A DNA stretch of 64,000 nt from Bacteroidota bacterium (GTDB lineage Bacteria; Bacteroidota; Bacteroidia; Bacteroidales; UBA12481): assembly GCA_018669475.1 (NCBI GenBank), contig JABHCC010000104.1, positions 1 to 64,000 of the forward strand. Direction: 5' to 3'. The notes under the pieces are model-generated. The model made no database searches and was not told where the DNA came from. It saw nothing but the letters and a program-made list of their open reading frames with translations. Shown in pieces: positions 9,417-18,393 of this stretch (the first letter of the stretch is position 1; each line of letters starts with the position of its first letter). The position numbers and the translations under genes are program-made.

Positions 9417-9974
9417 ATGAAGATTATTGAAACTGGAATGCCAGGATTACTGATTCTGGAGCCAAGAGTATTTGAAGATAGCCGAGGATATTTTTTCGAA
9501 AGCTACAATGTTAAAACCTGGCAGGAGCATGGTATCGAACAGGATTTTGTTCAGGACAACCAGTCAAAATCTAATTATGGAGTTGTTCGGGGGCTACATT
9601 ACCAGTTGGCTCCTTATTCACAAACCAAAATGGTTCGGGTATTGCATGGTGAAGTATTAGATGTAGCAGTTGACATTCGTCAAGGTTCTCCGACTTTTGG
9701 AGAATGCTATTCAATTATTTTGTCTGCTGAGAACAAAAAACAATTACTGATTCCAAAAGGTTTTGCGCACGGTTTTTCTGTAATCAGTGAATCAGCCATA
9801 TTCTATTATAAATGTGATGAAGTTTATCATCCTGAAGCCGAGAGAGGAATCCTCTATAAAGATTCGAAACTGGCAATAGACTGGATGATCCCTAAGCAAC
9901 ATCGTATTATCTCGGACAAAGATGAAATACATCCGGTATTAACTGAGGCTGAAATGAATTTCAGATTTGACTAA
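9417..9974 (+). CDS. rfbC: dTDP-4-dehydrorhamnose 3,5-epimerase
   Basis: A 185-residue cupin-fold epimerase of the dTDP-rhamnose pathway. Visible family motifs are FEDSRGYFFESYN, the catalytic His segment VVRGLHYQ, QTKMVRVLHGEVLDVAVDIR and IPKGFAHGFSV. I start it at ATG 9417 (MKIIETGMPG) rather than an in-frame TTG two codons earlier, because RmlC proteins begin this way. It lies 9 bp after rfbA and is followed by an 8-bp-period repeat before rfbD. Confidence 0.96.
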   Translation: MKIIETGMPGLLILEPRVFEDSRGYFFESYNVKTWQEHGIEQDFVQDNQSKSNYGVVRGLHYQLAPYSQTKMVRVLHGEVLDVAVDIRQGSPTFGECYSIILSAENKKQLLIPKGFAHGFSVISESAIFYYKCDEVYHPEAERGILYKDSKLAIDWMIPKQHRIISDKDEIHPVLTEAEMNFRFD

Positions 9975-9986
9975 TGTCAATGAGAT

Positions 9987-10026
9987 AAATGAGGAAATGA
10001 GGAAATGATGAGATGATGAGATGATG
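9987..10026 (+). repeat. 8-bp-period tandem repeat running into the rfbD start
   Basis: About five imperfect units of the form AAATGAGG / AAATGATG / AGATGATG run from 9987, and the array enters the first codons of rfbD. Every unit supplies an ATG. Since 8 is not a multiple of 3, gain or loss of a unit would change which ATG lies in frame upstream and the leader length. Confidence 0.8.
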
Positions 10027-10914
10027 AAAATGAGGAAAATCATTATAACAGGAGCAAAAGGACAGTTGGGTCAATCACTCAATAAGCTAATCAGGCATTT
10101 CCCTGATTTTGAATTCATCAATACAGACCAGGCTGAACTCGACATTACCAATCTGGAAGAAGTAAGAGCTTTTATTGGGAATAACCCGGCATATGCTTTA
10201 ATTAATTGTGCCGCCTATACTGCAGTAGATAAAGCAGAAGAAGAGGAAGAGCTGGCTTTTTTGATAAATGAGAAGGGGCCACACAACCTGGCCATCGCCT
10301 GTAGAGAAACTAAAACCGTATTGATTCATATTTCAACTGATTATGTATTTTCAGGCCAGGGATTTCGTCCTTACCCCGTTGATACAGAAGTAAAACCTGA
10401 ATCAGTATACGGTAGAAGTAAAGCTGCAGGAGAAAATGCCATTCAGAAAATTAATCCGGCAGGTTGTATTATTCGAACTTCATGGTTGTATTCTGAATAT
10501 GGTCAGAATTTCGTCAAAACAATGCTAAGATTAGGGCATGATCGCAATGAACTTAATGTAATTGCTGATCAGATCGGGACACCTACATATGCTTCTGATT
10601 TTGCAGATGCAATATTAAAGATGCTTTCTCATCCGGAGAAAAAATTCGATCAGGAAAATGGAACTTCATTGTATCATTATTCAAACACCGGTTGTGCATC
10701 CTGGTTTGATTTCACTATTGCTATTATTGAAATAGCGGGATTGGATTGTAAGATTAACCCTATTCCAACAGAAAATTATCCTTTACCTGCTAAAAGACCA
10801 TTTTATTCAGTATTAAATACTGATACTACTAAAGATCAATTTGGACTGGAAATACCCTATTGGCGTAGCAGTCTTACAACATGCATTAAGGAAATAATAA
10901 AAAACACCGAATAG
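10021..10914 (+). CDS. rfbD: dTDP-4-dehydrorhamnose reductase
   Basis: A 297-residue SDR enzyme completing dTDP-L-rhamnose synthesis with NAD(P)H. It shows IITGAKGQLGQSL near the N-terminus, INCAAYTAVDKAEEEEE, STDYVFSGQG and the catalytic YGRSKAAGE. The true start is uncertain: ATGs at 10021, 10024 and 10030 all lie in frame within a repeat (MMKMRKIIITGAKG); the last would give the most typical N-terminus. It is followed within 3 bp by the phosphohexomutase gene. No rfbB is present in the visible cluster, so dTDP-4-keto-6-deoxyglucose must be supplied from elsewhere. Confidence 0.95.
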   Translation: MMKMRKIIITGAKGQLGQSLNKLIRHFPDFEFINTDQAELDITNLEEVRAFIGNNPAYALINCAAYTAVDKAEEEEELAFLINEKGPHNLAIACRETKTVLIHISTDYVFSGQGFRPYPVDTEVKPESVYGRSKAAGENAIQKINPAGCIIRTSWLYSEYGQNFVKTMLRLGHDRNELNVIADQIGTPTYASDFADAILKMLSHPEKKFDQENGTSLYHYSNTGCASWFDFTIAIIEIAGLDCKINPIPTENYPLPAKRPFYSVLNTDTTKDQFGLEIPYWRSSLTTCIKEIIKNTE

Positions 10915-10916
10915 TA

Positions 10917-12665
10917 ATGACACAGGATCTGGAACTTCTGAATACAGTGCGTTTAAAAGCACAAACATGGACTAGCGAACTCTTTGATAAGGAAACACGA
11001 GATTCGGTCAAGGATATGCTCGAGCATGATGAAGAGGCTTTAATTGAGGCTTTTTATAAAAACCTGGATTTTGGGACTGGTGGTTTAAGAGGAATAATGG
11101 GGGCTGGCACAAACAGGGTTAATAAATACACTATTGGAATGGCAACCCAGGGACTTGCCAACTATTTGTTGACCAGTTTCATGGACCTTGATCAAATTAA
11201 GGTGGCAATAGCATACGATAGTCGCAATAATAGCAGATTTTTTGCTGAAACAACAGCTCAGGTATTTGCTGCCAATGGAATTATGGTGTATTTATTTGAT
11301 GCCTTGCGTCCTACGCCCGAGTTATCATTTGCAATTAGAGAATTAGATTGTCAATCAGGTGTTGTTATAACTGCGTCACACAATCCGAAAGAGTATAACG
11401 GTTACAAAGTATATTGGGATGACGGAGGCCAGATAATCAGTCCGCATGACAATGCAATTATTTCTGAAGTCGGAAACATTAAAAGTATCAGTGAAGTTAA
11501 GTTTGAAGGCAATTCTGACTTAGTGCATGAAATTGGATCAGAGATTGATCAAAAATATCTTGATCAATTGCTTAGTTTAAGTCTGAATCCTGATATTATC
11601 AGGGAGCAAAATGGATTAAAAATTGTGTATACTCCAATTCATGGATCTGGTGTAAGCTTAGTACCTGACACTTTAAAGGCCTTTGGATTTGGAGAAGTGT
11701 ACAATGTTCCCGAACAAGACATTACCGATGGTGATTTTCCAACTGTATTCTCTCCAAATCCTGAAGAAAAAGCAGCTTTAAATATGGCTATTGAACGGGC
11801 CCGGGAGCTGGATGCTGATTTGGTAATGGCAACCGATCCTGATGCTGACCGGGTTGGAATTGCAGTTAAGGATTCAGATGGAGAGTTCATTTTGCTTAAT
11901 GGAAATCAAACAGCATCATTACTGATCTATTATGTTCTACACCAGTGGAAAGAAAAAGGGATGGTGACCGGAAAAGAATATATCGTCAAAACCATTGTGA
12001 CTACCCCTTTGCTAACAGAGATTGCTAATTCTTTTGGCGTGAAATCTTACGAAGTACTGACAGGATTTAAATATATCGCCGACATTATCAAGCAGAAGGA
12101 AGGCAAGGAGAAGTTTATTATTGGGGGTGAGGAATCATATGGATATCTGGCTGGTGAATTTGTTCGGGACAAAGATGCAGTAATATCATGTGCACTTATT
12201 GCTGAAGCAGCCGCCTGGGCTCTTTCCAGAAAATCGAATTTACTTGATCTGCTTAATCAAATATATCAGGAATTTGGCTTGTATAAAGAACATCTGAAAT
12301 CGATTGTTCGAAAAGGAAAATCAGGTTCAGAAGAAATTGCTGGTATGATGGAAAGACTGAGGAATCAGCCTCCTCAAACTTTGGCTGGATCTGATGTTGT
12401 TATGATGTCTGATTTTCAAAAAGGAAAGTCATTTGACATGATTTCTGATCTGAGATATGATATTACCTTACCCAAATCAAATGTTTTGCAATTTCTCACG
12501 GCGAATGGGTCAATTGTCTCAATAAGACCTTCAGGTACAGAACCAAAAATTAAGTTTTATTTTTCATGTCGTGAAAAAGCGTCTAAATCTGTTGAAATGG
12601 AGCAATTGCATAAAACCCTAAACGAGCGCATTGAACAACTAATTAAAGACATAGGAGCAGAGTAA
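10917..12665 (+). CDS. Phosphoglucomutase/phosphomannomutase (alpha-D-phosphohexomutase)
   Basis: A 582-residue cytosolic mutase interconverting hexose 6- and 1-phosphates, supplying glucose-1-phosphate for the preceding nucleotide-sugar enzymes. All four family loops are visible: the phosphoserine loop VITASHNPKEYNGYK (about residue 158), the metal loop ATDPDADRVGIAV (about 305), the sugar loop GGEESYGYLAGEF (about 403) and the phosphate loop RPSGTEPKIKFYF near 540. The length fits the long PgcA-type subgroup common in Bacteroidota and Firmicutes. The gene starts 3 bp after rfbD and ends 4 bp before yjbQ. Confidence 0.95.
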   Translation: MTQDLELLNTVRLKAQTWTSELFDKETRDSVKDMLEHDEEALIEAFYKNLDFGTGGLRGIMGAGTNRVNKYTIGMATQGLANYLLTSFMDLDQIKVAIAYDSRNNSRFFAETTAQVFAANGIMVYLFDALRPTPELSFAIRELDCQSGVVITASHNPKEYNGYKVYWDDGGQIISPHDNAIISEVGNIKSISEVKFEGNSDLVHEIGSEIDQKYLDQLLSLSLNPDIIREQNGLKIVYTPIHGSGVSLVPDTLKAFGFGEVYNVPEQDITDGDFPTVFSPNPEEKAALNMAIERARELDADLVMATDPDADRVGIAVKDSDGEFILLNGNQTASLLIYYVLHQWKEKGMVTGKEYIVKTIVTTPLLTEIANSFGVKSYEVLTGFKYIADIIKQKEGKEKFIIGGEESYGYLAGEFVRDKDAVISCALIAEAAAWALSRKSNLLDLLNQIYQEFGLYKEHLKSIVRKGKSGSEEIAGMMERLRNQPPQTLAGSDVVMMSDFQKGKSFDMISDLRYDITLPKSNVLQFLTANGSIVSIRPSGTEPKIKFYFSCREKASKSVEMEQLHKTLNERIEQLIKDIGAE

Positions 12666-12668
12666 TTT

Positions 12669-13085
12669 ATGAAATCATATCGCAAAGAACTTTGGTTTAA
12701 CATTTCATCCCGCAGAGGTTTTTTGAACATCACCCCTACGATAAGTGAATGTATAAAGGAGAGCGGGATACAAGAGGGATTTGTTTTAGTCAATGCTATG
12801 CATATCACTGCCAGCGTCTTTATCAATGATGATGAGAGAGGTTTACATCATGATATGGATATATGGCTTGAGAAACTTGCCCCTGAAAAGCCCCATTCTC
12901 AGTATAAGCATAATGGCTATGAAGACAATGCTGATGCCCACTTAAAACGCTCCGTTATGGGAAGAGAAGTTGTTGTCGCCGTAACAGAAGGGATGTTGGA
13001 TTTTGGGCCCTGGGAGCAAATTTTCTATGGAGAGTTCGATGGTAAGAGGAGAAAAAGAGTTTTAGTTAAAATCATAGGAGATTAA
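12669..13085 (+). CDS. YjbQ family (UPF0047) protein
   Basis: A 138-residue protein of the YjbQ/UPF0047 family, whose E. coli member can replace thiamine-phosphate synthase weakly. Conserved elements are [16 protein letters not shown], the histidines in [29 protein letters not shown] and [11 protein letters not shown]. It is last in the sugar-nucleotide operon, where a link to polysaccharide synthesis is not obvious. Its final 14 bp overlap the end of the convergent helicase gene on the other strand. Confidence 0.9.
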   Translation: MKSYRKELWFNISSRRGFLNITPTISECIKESGIQEGFVLVNAMHITASVFINDDERGLHHDMDIWLEKLAPEKPHSQYKHNGYEDNADAHLKRSVMGREVVVAVTEGMLDFGPWEQIFYGEFDGKRRKRVLVKIIGD

Positions 13086-14496
13086 AAAACTCATCCCGAA
13101 AGTTTACCAGATATACTTTTTCTGTTGCTCGTGTTATTGCTGTATATAACCAACGGTAGTAATCCAGGTTAAGTTTCTCCTCGGTAATGTAACCCTGGTC
13201 AATATAAATATGATTCCATTGACCCCCTTGTGCTTTGTGACAAGTAACGGCATAAGCATATTTCACTTGCAAAGCATTAAAAAACTGATCTTCTCTAACA
13301 GCATCCGTTCGATGCTTTTTTCCTTTAACATGCTGATAATCCTGCATTACTTTAAAAAAGAAATCACGCATGCTATCCCTGTCCAACGCTGGCCCATCTG
13401 CGGTTAGTGTATCCAATAAAAGCCATGTTGTAAATTCCAGATCTCTGTAATCCTGCAAACAAACCTCAACACGAGCAAAGCGCAAATCGTATAGTTCTTT
13501 ATATTCTAACACCCTTTGTATCTCAACAATATCTCCATTAGCAATGAAGTCAATCTCTTCCTCGTCTTTAAGACAATAATAATTGTTCTTTACTATCATA
13601 AGCTGATCCCCATTTGACAGCTCTTCTTCCCGCCAGAGAATCCTGTTTCTAATGCCTTGGTTATAGTTGTTTGCCTGTTTATTTGACCTGCAAACAATCA
13701 TAGTTTCATCCATTCCCGGCTTATCATAAGACGATTGTATTTTATCCAGCAGATCTGCACCTGACAGTCGAACAAAATCCGGAAAGTCATTCGTGTTAAG
13801 CCCGGGATACACCTTATATGTAAGGTCTTTCATTCTTACTCGAAGCATTGTTGCATTATCCAAAACACCCGATTGTTCAGATTGTCGCACAACATCAGTA
13901 AGTTCGAAACTATTCACTTCAAAACCATACCCTTCAAGAATCGAAGGAACCAGGGCTTCGCTTATATCCAGGCCTACAGGAGGTAGCTGAGCACTGTCAC
14001 CTATCAGGATCAATTTACAATTGAGGCCTGAATACACATAACTTATCAAATCGTCGAGCAGTCGTCCGCTTCCAAAAACAGATAACTCAATAGACTGGCT
14101 AGATATCATTGAGGCCTCGTCTACAATAAAGAAAGTATTCTTATGAAGATTCCTGTCCAGTCCAAACTCCGCAAATCCTTCAAGTATCTTTTTTTGCCGA
14201 TAGATCTTCTTGTGAATTGTAAATGCCGATGCACCGGCAAATCTCGACAACACTTTTGCTGCTCTTCCTGTTGGCGCAAGAAGTACGGATTTTCGTTTGT
14301 TTTTTTTCAAACTTCTGACCAAAGAGGCAATTAAGCTTGTTTTCCCTGTTCCGGCATATCCGCGAAGAACAAATATCTCATCCTGAAAATCACTTTCCAC
14401 AAATTTGCATAGCCCTTCTATAGCCTTTATCTGACCAGTTGTAGGTGAATGTCCGAGTTCGTTTTCTATTTCAATCTGTAATTGCATGATTCGCAT
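13072..14496 (-). CDS. RecD/Pif1-like superfamily 1 DNA helicase
   Basis: A 474-residue ATP-dependent helicase. The Walker A motif GYAGTGKT is at residues 47-54 and Walker [10 protein letters not shown] near 124-132; motif III is [13 protein letters not shown] and the C-terminal UvrD/RecD-type motif [17 protein letters not shown] precedes [14 protein letters not shown]. It is much shorter than RecD of RecBCD (about 600) and lacks an N-terminal RecBC-interaction domain, resembling standalone helicases annotated as exodeoxyribonuclease V alpha-like in Bacteroidota. A second ATG at 14487 is possible. It is monocistronic and converges on yjbQ. Confidence 0.9.
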   Translation of the reverse strand: MRIMQLQIEIENELGHSPTTGQIKAIEGLCKFVESDFQDEIFVLRGYAGTGKTSLIASLVRSLKKNKRKSVLLAPTGRAAKVLSRFAGASAFTIHKKIYRQKKILEGFAEFGLDRNLHKNTFFIVDEASMISSQSIELSVFGSGRLLDDLISYVYSGLNCKLILIGDSAQLPPVGLDISEALVPSILEGYGFEVNSFELTDVVRQSEQSGVLDNATMLRVRMKDLTYKVYPGLNTNDFPDFVRLSGADLLDKIQSSYDKPGMDETMIVCRSNKQANNYNQGIRNRILWREEELSNGDQLMIVKNNYYCLKDEEEIDFIANGDIVEIQRVLEYKELYDLRFARVEVCLQDYRDLEFTTWLLLDTLTADGPALDRDSMRDFFFKVMQDYQHVKGKKHRTDAVREDQFFNALQVKYAYAVTCHKAQGGQWNHIYIDQGYITEEKLNLDYYRWLYTAITRATEKVYLVNFRDEFFNLL

Positions 14497-14542
14497 TTAT
14501 AAAAAACCTGAATAGACGGATAAGTTATTTCAAAAACATTTA

Positions 14543-14550
14543 TAAATTTG
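14543..14550 (+). promoter_or_regulatory. Putative -7 box (TAAATTTG)
   Basis: TAAATTTG matches the Bacteroidota primary-sigma -7 consensus TAnnTTTG and lies 25 bp before the ATG at 14576. A clear -33 TTTG at the right spacing is not seen, so the call is tentative. Confidence 0.4.
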
Positions 14551-14575
14551 CACAAACTTAATCAAATCAGACCAG

Positions 14576-15175
14576 ATGAAAGCGGTTAAAACTATTGTAC
14601 AAATTCTCTTGTTTTTCACAATTGTGGCACTTGGATACTTCATTTACATTGGCGTTATGAAACCTATTGATTTCGCGAATGGAAAAGAAGCACGCTACAA
14701 GGTTGTTGTTCAGCGTTTGAAAGATATCCGAACTGCACAGATTGCTCATAAATCAGTTTATGGCAAATATACCAGTAGCTTCGACACGCTGATTCATTTT
14801 GTTAAAGAGGATTCCTTCCCTGTCGAATTTGCTGAAGGAAGTCTTGATGACTCTTTAGCAGTTGCTATGGGTTTAGTTGTGAGGGATACATTCTATGTTC
14901 ACATTCTGGACTCCATATTCCCTCCTGGTTATCCAACTGACTCTTTAAGGTACGTTCCTTTTACTGATGATGTTCAATTCGAGTTAAAATCAGGTTTCAT
15001 CATGACTGCCTCCAAAGTAGAAGTGCAGGTCTTTGAAGCCACAGCTCAGAATTTTGATATTTTGAATGGGATGGACAGGCAGTTGATTATCAATCTAAAT
15101 GATCTCACCGATTTCCCCGGCCTTAAGGTAGGTAGTATTGACGAAGCGAATAATAACGCAGGTAACTGGGAATAG
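14576..15175 (+). CDS. Membrane-anchored protein with pilin-like N-terminus, unknown function
   Basis: A 199-residue protein with one N-terminal hydrophobic helix (about residues 7-27, IVQILLFFTIVALGYFIYIGV) followed by a soluble extracytoplasmic domain. The helix continues into an amphipathic stretch (YKVVVQRLKDIRTAQIAHKSVYGKYTSSFDTLI) that resembles the alpha-1 helix and first turn of type II/IV pseudopilins, but no prepilin peptidase site is visible. I do not recognise a named family. A TAnnTTTG box lies upstream and a strong terminator follows 20 bp after the stop, so it is probably transcribed alone. Confidence 0.8.
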   Translation: MKAVKTIVQILLFFTIVALGYFIYIGVMKPIDFANGKEARYKVVVQRLKDIRTAQIAHKSVYGKYTSSFDTLIHFVKEDSFPVEFAEGSLDDSLAVAMGLVVRDTFYVHILDSIFPPGYPTDSLRYVPFTDDVQFELKSGFIMTASKVEVQVFEATAQNFDILNGMDRQLIINLNDLTDFPGLKVGSIDEANNNAGNWE

Positions 15176-15195
15176 AAAATATTATTTTTTGAAAG

Positions 15196-15231
15196 TAGCT
15201 TCACCTGTTTTTGGTGAAGCTATTTTTTTTT
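15196..15231 (+). terminator. Rho-independent terminator
   Basis: A perfect 10-bp stem (TAGCTTCACC / GGTGAAGCTA) with a 7-nt loop is followed by nine Ts. It lies 20 bp past the stop of the pilin-like gene and isolates it from the DUF3822 gene. Confidence 0.92.
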
Positions 15232-15271
15232 GTGACTTTTAATGGCTGACCGGCTGACTTAAAAAGCTAAT

Positions 15272-15290
15272 ATGAATCGAGCATGACAAA
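15272..15290 (+). repeat. Dispersed leader repeat, shortest copy G (5' box only)
   Basis: ATGAATCGAGCATGACAAA differs from the 5' box of the dispersed repeat by one base. Here the inner ATG (15283) is itself the start codon of the DUF3822 gene. It could be chance given only about 19 bp, but the match includes the exact ATG position. Confidence 0.45.
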
Positions 15291-16134
15291 AAACATAGCT
15301 ATCATTGATGAAACTTTTGATATCAATATCACATCTAGCTATCATTTAGCCATTCAAGTGAGTTCAAAGGGTGTATGCTTCGCAATTCTTGATACGGTAA
15401 GAGTTAAATTCATTGCATTTAAAAATATTTGGTTCGGAGAAAACCTGGAGGATGAATCACTTTTTGATAAACTGGATGCCCTCTTTCTCACTGAAGGGTA
15501 TCTGAACAGAAATTACCGGCATCTGTTTTTTAATTTTATATGTAGAAAAGCAACCCTTATTCCTGCTCCAATTTATGTTGATGATGACAAAGAGTCTTAT
15601 CTTGATTTCATAGATTCAAGCTCTGACTCAGAAATAGTTCTCAGCAAGTTGATTCCGGGTGTTGATGCATTTCTTGTTTATTCAATGCCTGAAAAAGTTT
15701 ACCAACTCGCCAATCATCATCTGGATGATCCCAGTTTTTTCCATCAGGCCAGTCCTTTTATTGAAAATGCTATAATATCATCTAAAGGAAAATCTTCCGC
15801 GAACAGAGTTTTTATACAAATCAATTCAAACTTTGCGGATCTGCTTGTAATTGAAGGTGGAACTCTGAAATTATATAATACTTTTTCATTCAAGACACTT
15901 AAAGATCTTATTTTTTATATCCTTTACATTTACGACCAATTCAGACTTCCCACCCAGCAAACACCACTTAGGTTATCTGGGTATTTCACAAGTGAATTGC
16001 TTGACCAGTTAGGCCGTTATATTCGTCGCATTGAATATGAAGAGTTTAACAGAAGCTTTACTTACAGTTATACTTTTAATGAATTGGAACAGCATAGCTA
16101 TACTAACCTTATAAATATGTTTCGTTGCGAATAG
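15283..16134 (+). CDS. DUF3822 family protein
   Basis: A 283-residue cytosolic protein resembling the DUF3822 family of Bacteroidota, which is commonly found directly before rsmD as here. It has the pattern of an ASKHA/actin-like fold: a repeated short beta-strand organisation (for example FIQINSNFADLLVIEGGTLKLYN) and a C-terminal region LRLSGYFTSELLDQLGRYI reminiscent of PilM/FtsA-like proteins. No catalytic residues can be assigned. Its last 10 bp overlap the TTG start of rsmD, implying coupled translation. Family assignment is from recall of sequence style and synteny; function is unknown. Confidence 0.82.
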   Translation: MTKNIAIIDETFDINITSSYHLAIQVSSKGVCFAILDTVRVKFIAFKNIWFGENLEDESLFDKLDALFLTEGYLNRNYRHLFFNFICRKATLIPAPIYVDDDKESYLDFIDSSSDSEIVLSKLIPGVDAFLVYSMPEKVYQLANHHLDDPSFFHQASPFIENAIISSKGKSSANRVFIQINSNFADLLVIEGGTLKLYNTFSFKTLKDLIFYILYIYDQFRLPTQQTPLRLSGYFTSELLDQLGRYIRRIEYEEFNRSFTYSYTFNELEQHSYTNLINMFRCE

Positions 16135-16658
16135 TACATGGAGAACATAGTGGAAGAAGGATTCACTTACCCAAATCCTTAAGAGCCAGACCAACCACAG
16201 ATCAGGCCAGAGAGGCTCTTTTTAATATTCTGGTAAATCGTTTTGATTTCGAAGAGCTTGAAGTTCTGGATCTATTCTCGGGAACAGGTTCAATTTCATA
16301 TGAATTTGCTTCGCTTGGCTGTAAACATATTGTCTCTGTGGATATCGACAGGTTCCACGTCGCCGCTATTCAAAAAAACTTTGATACACTGGAATTTAAC
16401 AATGTAATGGTAATTCGCTCAGATGTTTTCAGATTCATTAAACAGTCTTCAATAAAATGTAATCTGATTTTCGCTGACCCTCCTTTTGACCTACCGGATT
16501 TCGCCAGCATTCCGGATAAAATTATTCAGTCAGATTTATTAAAACCCGAAGGTCTCCTCATTCTTGAGCATGGCCCCAAATACTCTTTTGAGAATCATGT
16601 CAACTTCACAGAATTGAGGAAATATGGTAAAGTACGATTTAGCTTTTTCAGCATTTAA
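16125..16658 (+). CDS. rsmD: 16S rRNA (guanine966-N2)-methyltransferase RsmD
   Basis: A 177-residue SAM-dependent methyltransferase that modifies G966 of 16S rRNA. It opens MRIVHGEHSGRRI, continues RPTTDQAREALFNIL (the RsmD signature), has the SAM-binding LDLFSGTGSISYEF near residue 47 and the N-methyltransferase motif ADPPF near 121. The start is TTG at 16125: it yields the standard RsmD N-terminus, and no in-frame ATG lies nearby. The gene overlaps DUF3822 by 10 bp. Confidence 0.95.
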   Translation: MRIVHGEHSGRRIHLPKSLRARPTTDQAREALFNILVNRFDFEELEVLDLFSGTGSISYEFASLGCKHIVSVDIDRFHVAAIQKNFDTLEFNNVMVIRSDVFRFIKQSSIKCNLIFADPPFDLPDFASIPDKIIQSDLLKPEGLLILEHGPKYSFENHVNFTELRKYGKVRFSFFSI

Positions 16659-16701
16659 CTTAATTTAACTAATTCGGGTACACATTATATTTCTCAAGAA
16701 T

Positions 16702-16709
16702 TAAATTTG
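16702..16709 (+). promoter_or_regulatory. Putative -7 box (TAAATTTG)
   Basis: A second exact TAnnTTTG match, 31 bp before the ATG of the first M28 peptidase. No convincing -33 element was found. Confidence 0.4.
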
Positions 16710-16740
16710 TTAGGAATATTTTACAAAAAGTTATCCTAAT

Positions 16741-18375
16741 ATGAAGAAGATTCTTACCCTTATTCTGCTCCTTGCAGCAGTTTCGAGTGCATTTTCACAA
16801 GATCAGGCTAAAAACAAAGCATTTAATGAAATAACCAAGCATGTCATACAGGGGCAGATGGAATTTCTGGCTTCCGACTGGATGGAAGGAAGAGAAACAG
16901 GAACAAAAGGTGCCTATATGGCTTCAGATTATATTGCAAGTATGTTTAAGGCCTTTGGATTGAAGCCTGGCGGTGATCCTGTACGTTCTTCAAATAGAGG
17001 AAGACGACCTTCGAACCCATCAGGAAACATTGCTAAACGAACTTACTTTCAAAACTTTAATCTTCTGGAATTCAGGCCAGGTGACACGCAGAAATGTTCA
17101 TTAATTGATATTTTTGAAGGTGGCTATAATGCTGTACATCTGAATTACGGAATTGACTTCACTCTAACGCCAGGAGTACAGGCCGTCACTGTTCAAAGCC
17201 CTGTTGTATTTGTTGGATATGGATTTAAAGGAGAAGGATATAACGATTACGAAACTGTCGATGTGAAAGGAAAAATTATCCTTAGGATTAATGGTTTTCC
17301 AGGACATAATAATCCCGACTCGAAAGCTTATAAAAAGTTTAGCGGCGACAGTCCGTATGCCAGATATATGATTAACAGGCAAAAGGATGAAGCAGCAATT
17401 CAAGCTGGTGCAGCTGCAATAATAGATATTTCGGCTGGTTCATCTGTTCGGGGTGACCCAAGTAACGTACCTTTCAGATATACTGATCAACGAACCAAGT
17501 ATGAAGGAGATGAGCCTTTCAGAACTGCCCCAAGAGTAAGATTATCTTTCCCTGATAAATCAGCACAAGGAATAACAAAAATCAACCTGTCGGCTAAAGC
17601 AATGACACAATTGCTCGACAATATTGGATTAGATATTGAAGCTTTTGAAGTCCAATCCCAGAAACTTAAAACCAATTCAAAAGTACTGGAAAATAAGGTA
17701 GTAAATATTGAAACATCTGTAGTTACACGTCTTATTCAGGCTAGAAATGTAATTGGCATAATCGAAGGTAAGAATCCTGAATCATGTATTGTTGCTGGTG
17801 CCCACTATGATCATTTAGGTACTGTTAGAGATTTCATCTATAATGGTTCTGACGACAATGCTTCTGGAACCGTTGGCATTATGACTATAGCGAAAGCAAT
17901 GGTTGAATCAGGGATACAACCAGAACAAACACTCGTATTTTGTTCCTGGACTGCCGAAGAGAAGGGTTTAATCGGATCAGCGTATTATGCTGACCATCCT
18001 CTTATTGAAGATATCAAATGCTATATGAACTATGATATGATTTCAAGAGTTGCACCAGATGATCCAAATAAGAACAAATGCGATTTTCAATTCACTTCAA
18101 CTGTACCAATCTTAAAAGAACTTACTGAAAACCATATCAGAGATTATAATGTCAATTTAGATATGAAATACAAAGGTTCTGAAGTTCCGGCTGGAGGTAG
18201 TGATTTCTCCTCTTTCTCGAGAAAGGGCATTCCAATTTTCTTATTACATGGAAAGTTCACGCCAGATTATCATCAGTTTACCGACCATGTAGAAAAGGCT
18301 GAATGGACTTACATGCGAGATATCATCAGAGTTGGATTTTTAAATTTATATGAATTAGTAAATTATAATTGGTAA
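16741..18375 (+). CDS. Secreted M28-family metallopeptidase (copy 1)
   Basis: A 544-residue exported zinc aminopeptidase. A signal peptide ends near residue 19 (AAVSSAFSQ). A PA-like insert domain occupies the middle (about residues 130-330), and the catalytic M28 domain shows the zinc ligands: GAHYDHLG (about 353), GSDDNASGT, the general-base pair CSWTAEEKGLIGS (about 402), YDMIS and a terminal HQFTDHVE (about 511). All five ligand positions are intact. It is followed 18 bp later by a paralogue with the same architecture. It probably releases N-terminal amino acids from peptides outside the cytoplasm. Confidence 0.94.
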   Translation: MKKILTLILLLAAVSSAFSQDQAKNKAFNEITKHVIQGQMEFLASDWMEGRETGTKGAYMASDYIASMFKAFGLKPGGDPVRSSNRGRRPSNPSGNIAKRTYFQNFNLLEFRPGDTQKCSLIDIFEGGYNAVHLNYGIDFTLTPGVQAVTVQSPVVFVGYGFKGEGYNDYETVDVKGKIILRINGFPGHNNPDSKAYKKFSGDSPYARYMINRQKDEAAIQAGAAAIIDISAGSSVRGDPSNVPFRYTDQRTKYEGDEPFRTAPRVRLSFPDKSAQGITKINLSAKAMTQLLDNIGLDIEAFEVQSQKLKTNSKVLENKVVNIETSVVTRLIQARNVIGIIEGKNPESCIVAGAHYDHLGTVRDFIYNGSDDNASGTVGIMTIAKAMVESGIQPEQTLVFCSWTAEEKGLIGSAYYADHPLIEDIKCYMNYDMISRVAPDDPNKNKCDFQFTSTVPILKELTENHIRDYNVNLDMKYKGSEVPAGGSDFSSFSRKGIPIFLLHGKFTPDYHQFTDHVEKAEWTYMRDIIRVGFLNLYELVNYNW

Positions 18376-18393
18376 CCAATAAAATAACACTGC

